Shown piece by piece: positions 1 through 6,244 of a DNA stretch of 11,653 nt. The notes under the pieces were generated by a model. It was not told the DNA's origin. It did no database searches and saw only the letters and a program-made list of their open reading frames with translations. The stretch lies in NCBI GenBank assembly GCA_009778235.1, contig WRKE01000278.1, forward strand, positions 1 through 11,653, written 5' to 3'. Made by a program: the position numbers and the translations under genes. Position 1 is the first letter of the stretch, and the number at the start of each line of letters is the position of its first letter. The DNA is from Pseudomonadota bacterium. GTDB lineage: Bacteria > Desulfobacterota > Desulfobulbia > Desulfobulbales > Desulfobulbaceae.

Positions 1-14
1 CCCCCGCGCGGGGG
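1..14. repeat. Perfect GC palindrome at window edge
   Basis: The first 14 bases are a perfect palindrome (five C, GCGC, five G) that could form a 5-bp stem with a 4-base loop. No T-run follows on the + strand; sequence to the left is outside the window, so it may be the tail of a longer hairpin or a terminator for a gene read on the - strand. Its function cannot be decided from what is visible. Confidence 0.3.
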
Positions 15-65
15 CGTGCCAGGCAGAGAGGACTGTTTGTCTGGCTTGCAACTAGTGAATTTAGC

Positions 66-94
66 TTGCCAGATTTCAACGTGAGTGCAATACT
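66..94 (+). promoter_or_regulatory. Putative sigma70-type promoter of the PilZ gene
   Basis: TTGCCA (66-71; 5 of 6 matches to the -35 consensus) is followed by a 17-base spacer and AATACT (89-94; 4 of 6 to the -10 consensus). Transcription would begin near position 101, leaving a short leader with the AAGGA ribosome binding site at 117-121. The -35 box overlaps the right arm of an imperfect inverted repeat (TCTGGC at 40-45, GCCAGA at 68-73), which could be an operator. This rests on pattern matching only. Confidence 0.4.
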
Positions 95-127
95 GGCGAC
101 AAGTAAAAAAATCCTCAAGGACAGGAC

Positions 128-535
128 ATGGCGATAACAGGGACTTCGAAAATCACTCCGGACAAACGCTTGGATATGCGAGTGATCTTTACCCGGACCG
201 TCAAAGTGTTCAGCCAAGGAAAGCTCCAAGGGCAATTTCCGGTAAGGAATCTCAGCCTGGGAGGACTCTTTATCGAAGGTATTCACGATATCCCCGTGGG
301 CCAGGACTGTCGCCTGGAGCTTTACGAAACCGGGAATCGATCCAGCCTCATCCTCAAATTCACCGGCACTGTCCGCAGAAAAACCGAGGAGGGCATCGGC
401 ATTATTTTCACGGGCATGGAAGACGACAGTTTCATGTTTCTCCAGACCATGGTGTTGTACTCGTCGGACGACCCGATCGGGGTTGCCGTGCATTTTTTTG
501 AGGACTTTGTCCCGAAATTTGAGCCAGCCCCCTGA
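128..535 (+). CDS. PilZ-domain protein (putative c-di-GMP receptor)
   Basis: A 135-residue protein made almost entirely of one PilZ domain, the family that binds the second messenger cyclic di-GMP. The two binding motifs are visible: RxxxR at R14-R18 (RLDMR), and the N/DxSxxG motif at N41-S43-G46 (NLSLGG), followed by beta-rich sequence up to about residue 120. There is no signal peptide, membrane segment or output domain, so it probably acts in the cytoplasm by binding a partner protein. The ATG is preceded by AAGGA at a 6-base spacing. The gene stands alone: it has its own putative promoter and is closed by a strong hairpin at 555-596, so a shared job with the mla genes downstream is not implied. 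A frame-shifted 138-codon ORF from position 85 overlaps it but has no domain features. The target process (motility, exopolysaccharide or other) cannot be told from sequence. Confidence 0.88.
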   Translation: MAITGTSKITPDKRLDMRVIFTRTVKVFSQGKLQGQFPVRNLSLGGLFIEGIHDIPVGQDCRLELYETGNRSSLILKFTGTVRRKTEEGIGIIFTGMEDDSFMFLQTMVLYSSDDPIGVAVHFFEDFVPKFEPAP

Positions 536-554
536 GCTCAGAATCAATAACCAA

Positions 555-596
555 CAAAAGAAGCTCTGGCCCGCACTCGGACTAGGGCTTCTTTTG
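555..596 (+). terminator. Strong hairpin terminator after the PilZ gene
   Basis: CAAAAGAAGC (555-564) pairs perfectly with GCTTCTTTTG (587-596). Five more pairs inside, including two G-T wobbles (565-569 with 582-586), give a 15-bp stem and a 12-base loop. The outer arms are A-rich on the left and T-rich on the right, so it could terminate transcription in both directions. It lies 20 bases after the PilZ stop codon and separates that gene from the mla cluster. Confidence 0.75.
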
Positions 597-654
597 CTTG
601 CTGGAGAAGCCGGTCCGCCGGATATGAGTGCTCCGAAATGACCATAGCACTGCG

Positions 655-1473
655 ATGAGCCAAGAACATCCCCACCCCTCTGTAGCCCTCCGCTTCGTTG
701 GCGGCCTGGGCGATCAGGCCCTATATATCCTGACCGACCTGGGCAGAATGGGTATTTTTTTGTATTTCTCCTTGCTGGGACTATGCAAGTATCCTTTCCG
801 CTTCAAGGAATTGGTCAAGCAGGTCGGGTTTATCGGGGTTGGCTCGATTCCTGTCATTTTTTTTACCGCGCTTTCATCAGGCATGGTATTGGGATTGCAA
901 GGATATTACTCCTTGCACAAGTTCGGCGCCGAGGGGATGCTGGGGTCTGCGGTCTCCCTGACCCTGATCATGGAACTGGGACCGGTGCTGACCGCGTTGA
1001 TGGTGGCGGGCCGGGCCGGATCGGCCATGTGCGCCGAGATTGGCATCATGCGCATCTCCGAGCAGATCGATGCCTTGGAATGTATGGCCATCGATCCATT
1101 CCGGTATCTCATCTCGCCGAAAGTTCTGGCGGCCTTGATCTCAGTGCCATTGTTGACGGCAATCTTTGATGTGGTCGGTATCTTTGGCGGATATTTGGCG
1201 GGCGTCAAGCTTATGGGCGTCAATGGCGGGGCATTTTTTGCCGGCATGGAGCAAAGCGTCACCAACCACGACCTGAGGTTGGGTGTGGTGAAATCTTTTG
1301 TGTTTGCCTTGCTGCTCGTCTGGATTTGTACCGGCCGCGGCTACTTTGTCCAAAAGATTCGTGGCGCCGGCTTCGGCGCCGAGAGCGTCAGTAAGGTCAC
1401 GACCCAGGCGGTGGTCATGTCGTCGATAGCGGTGTTAGTTTTTGACTATCTGATCACCGCGGTGTTGTTATGA
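655..1473 (+). CDS. mlaE: Phospholipid ABC transporter permease MlaE
   Basis: Inner-membrane permease of the Mla system, which moves phospholipids between the inner membrane and periplasmic carriers to keep the outer membrane asymmetric. The 272-residue protein is close to the family length of about 260. It has several hydrophobic segments (near residues 60-85, 95-125, 150-180, 215-235 and 250-270) and the family's most conserved block at about 106-148, with GPVLTALMVAGRAGSA, AEIG, MR and EQIDALE. A usual Pro-Arg after this block is Pro-Lys here. The start is uncertain: ATG 655 is chosen, but GTG 628 would add nine residues, and neither has a clear Shine-Dalgarno. The stop overlaps the mlaF start (ATGA), so the two are translationally coupled. 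The next genes encode the ATPase and the MCE subunit. The separate STAS protein MlaB seen in E. coli is not encoded in this window. Confidence 0.93.
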   Translation: MSQEHPHPSVALRFVGGLGDQALYILTDLGRMGIFLYFSLLGLCKYPFRFKELVKQVGFIGVGSIPVIFFTALSSGMVLGLQGYYSLHKFGAEGMLGSAVSLTLIMELGPVLTALMVAGRAGSAMCAEIGIMRISEQIDALECMAIDPFRYLISPKVLAALISVPLLTAIFDVVGIFGGYLAGVKLMGVNGGAFFAGMEQSVTNHDLRLGVVKSFVFALLLVWICTGRGYFVQKIRGAGFGAESVSKVTTQAVVMSSIAVLVFDYLITAVLL

Positions 1474-2258
1474 GTGGAACAGACCAGGTTGTACCGGCGG
1501 CCATTCGTTTTGTCGAGGTGAGCAAGTCGTTTGGCGAGCGGGGACGGCGCCATCGCGTCCTTGACCAGGTCAGCTTTTCGGTGCCCAAGGGCAAGACCAC
1601 GGTGATCGCCGGTGGCAGCGGGCAGGGCAAGAGCGTGATTCTCAAGCTGATTCTCGGCTTGCTCAGGCCGGATTCTGGCCAGGTGTTGGTCGAGGGCCGG
1701 GATGTTGCTGCGATGGGCTACCGGGCCTTGCAGGAGGTGCGCATGCTGTTCGGCGTCCTCTTCCAAGGGGCGGCGTTGTTTGATTCGTTAACTGTTTTTG
1801 AAAATATCGCCCTTCCTTTGCGGGAGCGAACAAAATTTTCCGCTGAAGAGATCCGGCAGCGGGTTGGCGTCACCCTGGAGCAGCTCGAACTGGCCGGCCA
1901 TGAGGAAAAGTATCCGGCCCAGCTCAGCGGCGGCATGAAAAAACGGGTCGGATTGGCCAGGGCGTTGCAGTTGGATCCTGCGATTGTGTTATTCGATGAA
2001 CCAACCACCGGGCTCGATCCGGTCATGACCAAGGAAATTTACCACCTTTTTACCCAGACCCAGCGACGGTTGGGATACACTGCGGTGATTGTCAGCCATG
2101 ACATTCCCCAGGTTTTTACCCTTGCCGATCAGATCATTTTGTTGAATAAGGGAGAGCTGGACGTGTTCACCGAGGCCTCCCGGATACCCTATTCCACCAA
2201 ACCCAATATCCGCGACTTTGCGAGACAGGTCATGGGGCTGGAAGCAGGCGAGGAATAG
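1470..2258 (+). CDS. mlaF: Phospholipid ABC transporter ATP-binding protein MlaF
   Basis: Cytoplasmic ATPase that powers the MlaE permease. All ABC motifs are intact in the 262-residue protein: Walker A at G48-S55 (GGSGQGKS), Q-loop Q98, the ABC signature LSGGM at 151-155, Walker B at 171-176 (IVLFDE, catalytic E176), D-loop with D182, and the switch histidine H209. The signature is followed by KKRVGLARAL, as is common in Mla/Mkl-type ATPases. The protein has no membrane-spanning segment. It begins inside the last codons of mlaE (4-base overlap), and the mlaD ribosome binding site starts right after its stop, so the three form one translational unit. The length matches the family (about 265-270). 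Confidence 0.95.
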   Translation: MSGTDQVVPAAIRFVEVSKSFGERGRRHRVLDQVSFSVPKGKTTVIAGGSGQGKSVILKLILGLLRPDSGQVLVEGRDVAAMGYRALQEVRMLFGVLFQGAALFDSLTVFENIALPLRERTKFSAEEIRQRVGVTLEQLELAGHEEKYPAQLSGGMKKRVGLARALQLDPAIVLFDEPTTGLDPVMTKEIYHLFTQTQRRLGYTAVIVSHDIPQVFTLADQIILLNKGELDVFTEASRIPYSTKPNIRDFARQVMGLEAGEE

Positions 2259-2270
2259 AGGAGGGACAAT

Positions 2271-2720
2271 ATGGGCAGTACTCGTGTGGAAATATCGGTC
2301 GGTTTGTTTCTGATCTGCGGATTTCTCGCCTTGGGATGGCTGGCCCTGAGATTGGGCGAGGTGCCTTGGGTGATGGAAACGAAATCTTATACGATCAATG
2401 CGGAATTCAACAATATTTCCGGTGTGAAGAACGGCGCCGATGTGCAGGTCGCCGGAGTGGTGGTGGGCAAGGTCCGTCAGCTCACCTTGAACGAGGACAA
2501 AAAGGCTGTGGTGGCCATGCAGGTAGATCGCGCCATCGTCATCCCGGTTGACTCTGTGGCCTCAGTCAAATCACAGGGAATTATCGGCGACAAGTATATT
2601 CAGATCACACTGGGCGGGGATGAGAAATCCTATCAGCCGGGAAGCACCATTGTTGATACTGAATCAGCAGTGGACCTGGAATCTCTGATCTCAAAATTTG
2701 CCTTCGGACAGGTTAAGTAA
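2271..2720 (+). CDS. mlaD: MCE-domain lipid transport protein MlaD
   Basis: Substrate-binding subunit of the inner-membrane Mla complex. It is anchored by one N-terminal membrane helix (about residues 7-27) with a periplasmic MCE domain at about 38-118, which in the family assembles into a hexameric ring with a lipid channel. MCE hallmarks are visible: F-N-N-I-S-G-V-K-NGA-V-V-GVVVG, and later the S-QGIIGDKYI-I stretch. The C-terminal tail DLESLISKFAFG resembles the tail of E. coli MlaD, though the 149-residue protein is shorter than that 183-residue one. An ideal AGGAGG (2259-2264) stands 6 bases before the ATG. Its stop overlaps the mlaA start by one base (TAATG). Confidence 0.93.
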   Translation: MGSTRVEISVGLFLICGFLALGWLALRLGEVPWVMETKSYTINAEFNNISGVKNGADVQVAGVVVGKVRQLTLNEDKKAVVAMQVDRAIVIPVDSVASVKSQGIIGDKYIQITLGGDEKSYQPGSTIVDTESAVDLESLISKFAFGQVK

Positions 2721-3541
2721 TGATGCATCACTTGGGTAGCATGGAAAAACAACTCAGGCGCCTTGGCCTGTTGCTGGCGACAGTCGCCATGCTGTTGTCC
2801 GGCCACCTTGCCGTTGCCGCGGACTTCTCCGGCGGTGATGTGGGTTTCTTTGAGAAGGTTGCCGGATCGGTTGATTTCCTCAACGATGAAAGCTATGAGA
2901 AGCCGACATCTGAAGTAAAGGTGTCCGATCCCATCGAGCCCTTTAACCGGGCCATGTTCGTGGTGAACGACAAATTTTATATTTGGTTGCTTGAGCCGGT
3001 GGCCACGGGCTACAGCAAGGTTCTGCCTGCCGACATCCGGACATGCATCGGCAACTTCTTCTACAATCTCGGCGAGCCGGTTCGATCGGTCAATTGCCTG
3101 TTGCAGGGTAGATTCCGCGATGCCGGCAGCACCTTGGGCCGGTTTTTGATCAACAGCATCTTCGGTGTTTTCGGCCTGGCCGATCCCGCCGGGGATGAAT
3201 TCAGCATCGCACCGCGTTACGCCAGCTTTGGCGAGACCTTGTCGGTTTGGGGAGTGGGAGACGGTTTCTACCTGGTGGTGCCCTTGCTCGGCCCCTCGAC
3301 CCTGCGCGACTTTTCCGGCACTGTGGTCGATGGCGTCGCCTCGGCAACCTATGCACCCTGGAACGACGATACCGTCACCACCGCCACTGTCCAGGGAACA
3401 AAGGTCGTCAACCGCGCTTCCCTGCATCTTGGCGAGTACGTGGAAATTAAATCCATGACGTTTGACTCCTATGTGGCGTTCCGCAATGGCTACTATCAGA
3501 TGCGGAGCAAACAGTACGACCATTCCCAACCTTCCAAGTGA
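2720..3541 (+). CDS. mlaA: Outer-membrane phospholipid removal protein MlaA (VacJ)
   Basis: Component that takes misplaced phospholipids from the outer leaflet of the outer membrane and passes them to MlaC. Family motifs are clear: DPIEPFNRAMF (70-80), then a NLGEP-R-N-LLQG stretch, RFLINS-FG-FGLAD, and PLLGPSTLRD (188-197). The N-terminus is a signal peptide: basic residues, a hydrophobic core and an Ala-Val-Ala type cleavage region around residues 30-34. It contains no cysteine, so the lipobox of E. coli MlaA is missing and lipid anchoring is unlikely. The start is ATG 2720 (TAATG overlap with mlaD) or ATG 2741, which gives a more typical signal peptide (MEKQLRRLG). At 273 residues it is slightly longer than E. 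coli MlaA (251). Its place inside the mla cluster, between mlaD and mlaC, differs from E. coli, where mlaA lies elsewhere. Confidence 0.93.
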   Translation: MMHHLGSMEKQLRRLGLLLATVAMLLSGHLAVAADFSGGDVGFFEKVAGSVDFLNDESYEKPTSEVKVSDPIEPFNRAMFVVNDKFYIWLLEPVATGYSKVLPADIRTCIGNFFYNLGEPVRSVNCLLQGRFRDAGSTLGRFLINSIFGVFGLADPAGDEFSIAPRYASFGETLSVWGVGDGFYLVVPLLGPSTLRDFSGTVVDGVASATYAPWNDDTVTTATVQGTKVVNRASLHLGEYVEIKSMTFDSYVAFRNGYYQMRSKQYDHSQPSK

Positions 3542-3590
3542 AGGAACGGGCAACAAATCAACGTATTATCCGTTGGATGCATGGTGTAAT

Positions 3591-4226
3591 ATGCAGCGTA
3601 CCGCTTCAATCTCCTCGTTTTTTCTTGCCAGCCTCATTGTCCTGTTGCTTGTCTTGAGCAGCCATGGCGCTGTGGCGGCATCACCCGATCCCACTGAACA
3701 GCTCCGTCCGTTTCTCGATAAGGTGACCACAACCTTGTCTGAACCTGGCCTCAAGGGCAAGAGCCGGCGGGAACAGAGTGATAAGATGATCAGCGTCATC
3801 CGGGAACGGTTTGACTTTCGGGAGATGAGCAAGCGGGTCCTCGGCCAGCAGTGGCGGAATCTTGCGGACCAGGAACAGACGGAGTTTGAACGGTTGTTCA
3901 CCCAACTGTTGCAATATGCCTATGTCGGCAAGATTGATGATTATTCCGGCCAGCAGATCCAATACATCCAGCAAAGGGTCAAAGGAGAGCGTGCGGAGGT
4001 GCAAACCCTGCTGGTCGATAAAACCAAATCCATCCCCATTTCCTACATCATGCTTTTGCGGAACGATCAGTGGATGATCTATGATGTGGTGGTCGAAGGT
4101 GTGAGCCTGATCCGCAACTATATGGAACAGTTCAGTGAAATTCTGCGCAAAGACGGCTATCCCGGCCTGGTCAAGCAGCTCAAAGATAAAATCGCCGAGT
4201 TGGAAAAGAATATCAACAAGAGTTGA
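3591..4226 (+). CDS. mlaC: Periplasmic phospholipid-binding protein MlaC (Ttg2D)
   Basis: Soluble periplasmic carrier that shuttles phospholipid between MlaA at the outer membrane and the MlaFED complex at the inner membrane. The 211 residues match E. coli MlaC in length. The N-terminal 30 or so residues form a signal peptide with a long hydrophobic core ending in AVAA. Family features follow: FDF at 74-76 with M-K-LG-W after it, a Q-FE-LF-LL-Y segment, and the C-terminal V-GVSLIRNY-QF-I stretch. The open frame extends upstream to 3462 inside mlaA, but that extension would bury the signal peptide and overlap mlaA by 80 bases, so ATG 3591 is preferred even though its ribosome binding site is weak. 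It is the last gene of the mla cluster. Confidence 0.92.
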   Translation: MQRTASISSFFLASLIVLLLVLSSHGAVAASPDPTEQLRPFLDKVTTTLSEPGLKGKSRREQSDKMISVIRERFDFREMSKRVLGQQWRNLADQEQTEFERLFTQLLQYAYVGKIDDYSGQQIQYIQQRVKGERAEVQTLLVDKTKSIPISYIMLLRNDQWMIYDVVVEGVSLIRNYMEQFSEILRKDGYPGLVKQLKDKIAELEKNINKS

Positions 4227-4272
4227 CCAAGTGTTTCGCGTGGTCACTGCCTCCCGCGTCCCTTTCTCCATG

Positions 4273-4300
4273 CCCCTTGTTCACTCGCTGGGTCAAGGGG
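4273..4300 (+). terminator. Inverted repeat after mlaC, possible terminator
   Basis: CCCCTTG (4273-4279) and CAAGGGG (4294-4300) form a 7-bp GC-rich stem with a 14-base loop, 46 bases after the mlaC stop. No T-run follows directly; a T-rich stretch appears only at 4339-4349. It may end the mla transcript before the promoter at 4352-4380, but it is not a canonical intrinsic terminator. Confidence 0.35.
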
Positions 4301-4351
4301 TTGGAGTGCATATGTTGGGTTTCCCTAAATAGTTCCGATTTTTCTTTTTGC

Positions 4352-4380
4352 TTGGCGGATAATATTTTTTCTTGTATACT
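4352..4380 (+). promoter_or_regulatory. Putative sigma70-type promoter of the DUF177-rpmF-plsX-fab operon
   Basis: TTGGCG (4352-4357, 4 of 6 to consensus) and TATACT (4375-4380, 5 of 6) are separated by exactly 17 bases, in an AT-rich pocket of otherwise GC-rich DNA. The start of transcription would be near 4387, about 43 bases before the DUF177 start codon. It lies in the largest gene gap of the window (4227-4429), after a possible terminator, which fits the head of a new transcription unit. Confidence 0.6.
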
Positions 4381-4429
4381 TTTCCATTTACCCGTAATGG
4401 CGAGGACTGGTTGACGAGGCCTGTTGGCA

Positions 4430-4942
4430 ATGCTGGTTCGCTTCAATGAAATATCTCCCCACGGCAGTCATTACGACATCCGGATGATCGAGGGGCTTGA
4501 AGATTCGCCCGATCTGGTTGTTGATCTGCTTGAAGTTCGTTGTTCCCTTACCCGGAAAGACGACACCAAGGTAGAGTTACAGGGGCGACTGCAAAGCGCC
4601 TTGACGCTGGACTGTGACCGCTGTCTTTCGCCGTATCAGCGGGAGGTGGACGTGGCCATGCAAATGCTGTTTGAGGTGGAAACCGAGGCATCCTGGCAAG
4701 TGAAAGATCTGGAGTACAGAATACCTGATCTGGATACAATCGTTTTAGATGAGCCGGTTATCGATCTTGATGATGTTATCCGCCAGCAGTTGTATCTCGC
4801 GTTGCCCATGAAAAGCCTTTGTTCGGAACAATGCCAAGGCATCTGTGCCAGTTGCGGGGCGAACCGCAATTTGGTCACATGCGGATGTGCCGATGAACGC
4901 GGGAGATCGCCCTTTGCGGTTCTTGCTCAGTTGAAAAAATAG
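4430..4942 (+). CDS. DUF177 / YceD-family protein
   Basis: A 170-residue member of the DUF177 (YceD) family. It is commonly encoded just before rpmF, as here; plant homologues are linked to 23S rRNA processing, but the bacterial biochemical role is not firmly known. Family features are visible: an N-terminal R-FNEIS segment, CDRC at C62-C65, and a C-terminal cysteine cluster C131, C135, C139, C142, C151, C153 with the ICASCGANRNLVTCGC pattern, likely metal-binding. After this it ends in a short F-VL-QL helix, as usual. ATG 4430 gives the typical N-terminus; a TTG at 4424 (GAGG at 4416-4419) is an alternative start two codons earlier. It is first in the lipid operon behind the promoter at 4352-4380. 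Confidence 0.88.
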   Translation: MLVRFNEISPHGSHYDIRMIEGLEDSPDLVVDLLEVRCSLTRKDDTKVELQGRLQSALTLDCDRCLSPYQREVDVAMQMLFEVETEASWQVKDLEYRIPDLDTIVLDEPVIDLDDVIRQQLYLALPMKSLCSEQCQGICASCGANRNLVTCGCADERGRSPFAVLAQLKK

Positions 4943-4966
4943 CGACAACTATCCAGCAGACGCTCG

Positions 4967-5001
4967 TTGCCGCCGAGAACAATCGGTGACGGGCTTTTTT
5001 T
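4967..5001 (+). terminator. Weak hairpin plus T-run in the rpmF leader
   Basis: An imperfect stem (4967-4976 with 4983-4992, several wobbles and one mismatch, 6-base loop) is followed by GC and seven T (4995-5001), ten bases before the rpmF ribosome binding site. It could be a leaky terminator or attenuator between DUF177 and rpmF. The stem is weak, so chance is possible. Confidence 0.3.
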
Positions 5002-5021
5002 GGGATTAATGGAGGTATACC

Positions 5022-5210
5022 ATGGCCTTACCAAAACGTAGACATTCTCACTCGCGGACCAGACTTCGGCGGTCGCATGACGCCCTGACCAAACCCAGTG
5101 TCGGGCAGTGCCCCGAGTGCGGTGAGCCCAAGATGCGCCACCAATTATGCGGCGGGTGTGGCATGTATAAGGGACGTAACGTTCTTAATCTCGAGGAAAA
5201 CCTGAATTAG
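5022..5210 (+). CDS. rpmF: 50S ribosomal protein L32 (bL32)
   Basis: Small protein of the large ribosomal subunit, 62 residues, with the standard basic N-terminus (MALPKRRHSHSRTR) and a zinc-ribbon: C30-x2-C33 and C43-x2-C46. All four cysteines are present, so this is the zinc-binding form. The start is set by GGAGG at 5011-5015, 6 bases before the ATG. The DUF177-rpmF-plsX order is a widespread bacterial arrangement linking ribosome and membrane lipid production. Confidence 0.97.
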   Translation: MALPKRRHSHSRTRLRRSHDALTKPSVGQCPECGEPKMRHQLCGGCGMYKGRNVLNLEENLN

Positions 5211-5218
5211 GCGCCATT

Positions 5219-6229
5219 GTGAGGATAGCCCTTGACGCCATGGGTGGCGACCGGGGGCCTGGGATGGCGATCCAGGGCGCCCTTGCTGCGGTTCAAGAGA
5301 AGAGTGATCTCCATGTCATCCTGCTGGGGCCCCGTCCTCTGTTGGAAGAACAAATTGCCGGCTATTCATCGGGGTGGCATGGATTGCGGGACCGGATAAC
5401 TCTCTATCACGCCCCGGAAGTCATCACCATGGATGATTTGCCGGTCGAGGCGGTCCGTAAAAAGAAAGAAGCGACCGTCATGGTCGGCTTTGATCTGGTC
5501 AAAAATGGAGAAGCCGATGCCTTGGTTTCAGCCGGCAATTCCGGTGCTACCATGGCGGCCGCGATCAAAAAACTAGGCCGTCTGCCCGGGATCTCCCGGC
5601 CAGGGCTTGGCAGTTTTTTCCCAACCGTGAAGAAACCGGTGATGCTGATGGATATCGGGGCCAATGTTGACTGCCGTCCCCAGCATCTCTATCAGTTTGC
5701 CGTCATGGCCTCCTCCTGTTCGCACCTGTTGCTCAACTATGACCGCCCGCGGGTCGGATTGCTGAGCATTGGCGAGGAAACAGGAAAAGGCAATGCCCTG
5801 GTCAAGGAAACCTATGATCTGCTGAAGCGGAGTCCGCTCAATTTCGTCGGCAATGTCGAAGGCCGTGACGTGTGGAAGGGCGACGTCGATGTGATTGTTT
5901 GCGACGGATTTGTCGGCAACATCGCCCTGAAGGTCAGCGAAGGGCTGGCCGAAGCGGCCATGCAGATGCTCAAGCGGGAAATCATGAAGACCTGGCGGGC
6001 TAAAGTGGGATCTCTGTTGATCCGTGGAGCCTTTGCCGGATTCAAAAAACAGTTGGATTATGCCGAATACGGCGGTGCTCCGCTCCTGGGTATCGATGGA
6101 ACCGGCATTATCTGCCATGGCGCCTCCAACGCCATCGCCATTCGCAATGCCATTGAGGTTGCCGCCAACATGGTCCGCAACCGTGTCAATGATGCCATTG
6201 TGCATACCCTTGGCGAATACACAGCCTGA
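5219..6229 (+). CDS. plsX: Phosphate acyltransferase PlsX
   Basis: Converts acyl-ACP and phosphate to acyl-phosphate, the acyl donor for PlsY in the first step of phospholipid synthesis; it acts at the inner face of the membrane. The 336-residue protein carries the family motifs: LDAMGGDRGP at the N-terminus, SAGNSGA at 104-110, DIGANVDCRP at 145-154, a NFVGNVEGRD segment, DGFVGN at 229-234, and the GGAPLLGIDG motif from 285, followed by HGASNA. It starts with GTG at 5219, only 8 bases after the rpmF stop; there is no strong Shine-Dalgarno, which suggests translation coupled to rpmF. fabH follows after 15 bases. Confidence 0.96.
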   Translation: MRIALDAMGGDRGPGMAIQGALAAVQEKSDLHVILLGPRPLLEEQIAGYSSGWHGLRDRITLYHAPEVITMDDLPVEAVRKKKEATVMVGFDLVKNGEADALVSAGNSGATMAAAIKKLGRLPGISRPGLGSFFPTVKKPVMLMDIGANVDCRPQHLYQFAVMASSCSHLLLNYDRPRVGLLSIGEETGKGNALVKETYDLLKRSPLNFVGNVEGRDVWKGDVDVIVCDGFVGNIALKVSEGLAEAAMQMLKREIMKTWRAKVGSLLIRGAFAGFKKQLDYAEYGGAPLLGIDGTGIICHGASNAIAIRNAIEVAANMVRNRVNDAIVHTLGEYTA

Positions 6230-6244
6230 CAACAGATTGTTCCC

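Noticed and set aside
85..501. 138-codon + strand ORF overlapping the PilZ gene
   Set aside because: It is a different frame of the PilZ coding sequence, with Arg/Pro/His-rich composition and no domain, while the 128-535 frame has both PilZ motifs and a ribosome binding site.
598..626. Possible promoter TTGCTG-17-GATATG before mlaE
   Set aside because: It has only 3 of 6 matches in each hexamer, no better than expected by chance; no convincing mla promoter was found.
2633..3556. 307-codon - strand ORF opposite mlaA
   Set aside because: It is the antisense shadow of a well-supported gene in GC-rich DNA; no domain is recognisable.
3462..3590. Upstream extension of the mlaC frame into mlaA
   Set aside because: It would overlap mlaA by 80 bases and put 43 unrelated residues before a clear signal peptide; ATG 3591 gives the family length of 211.
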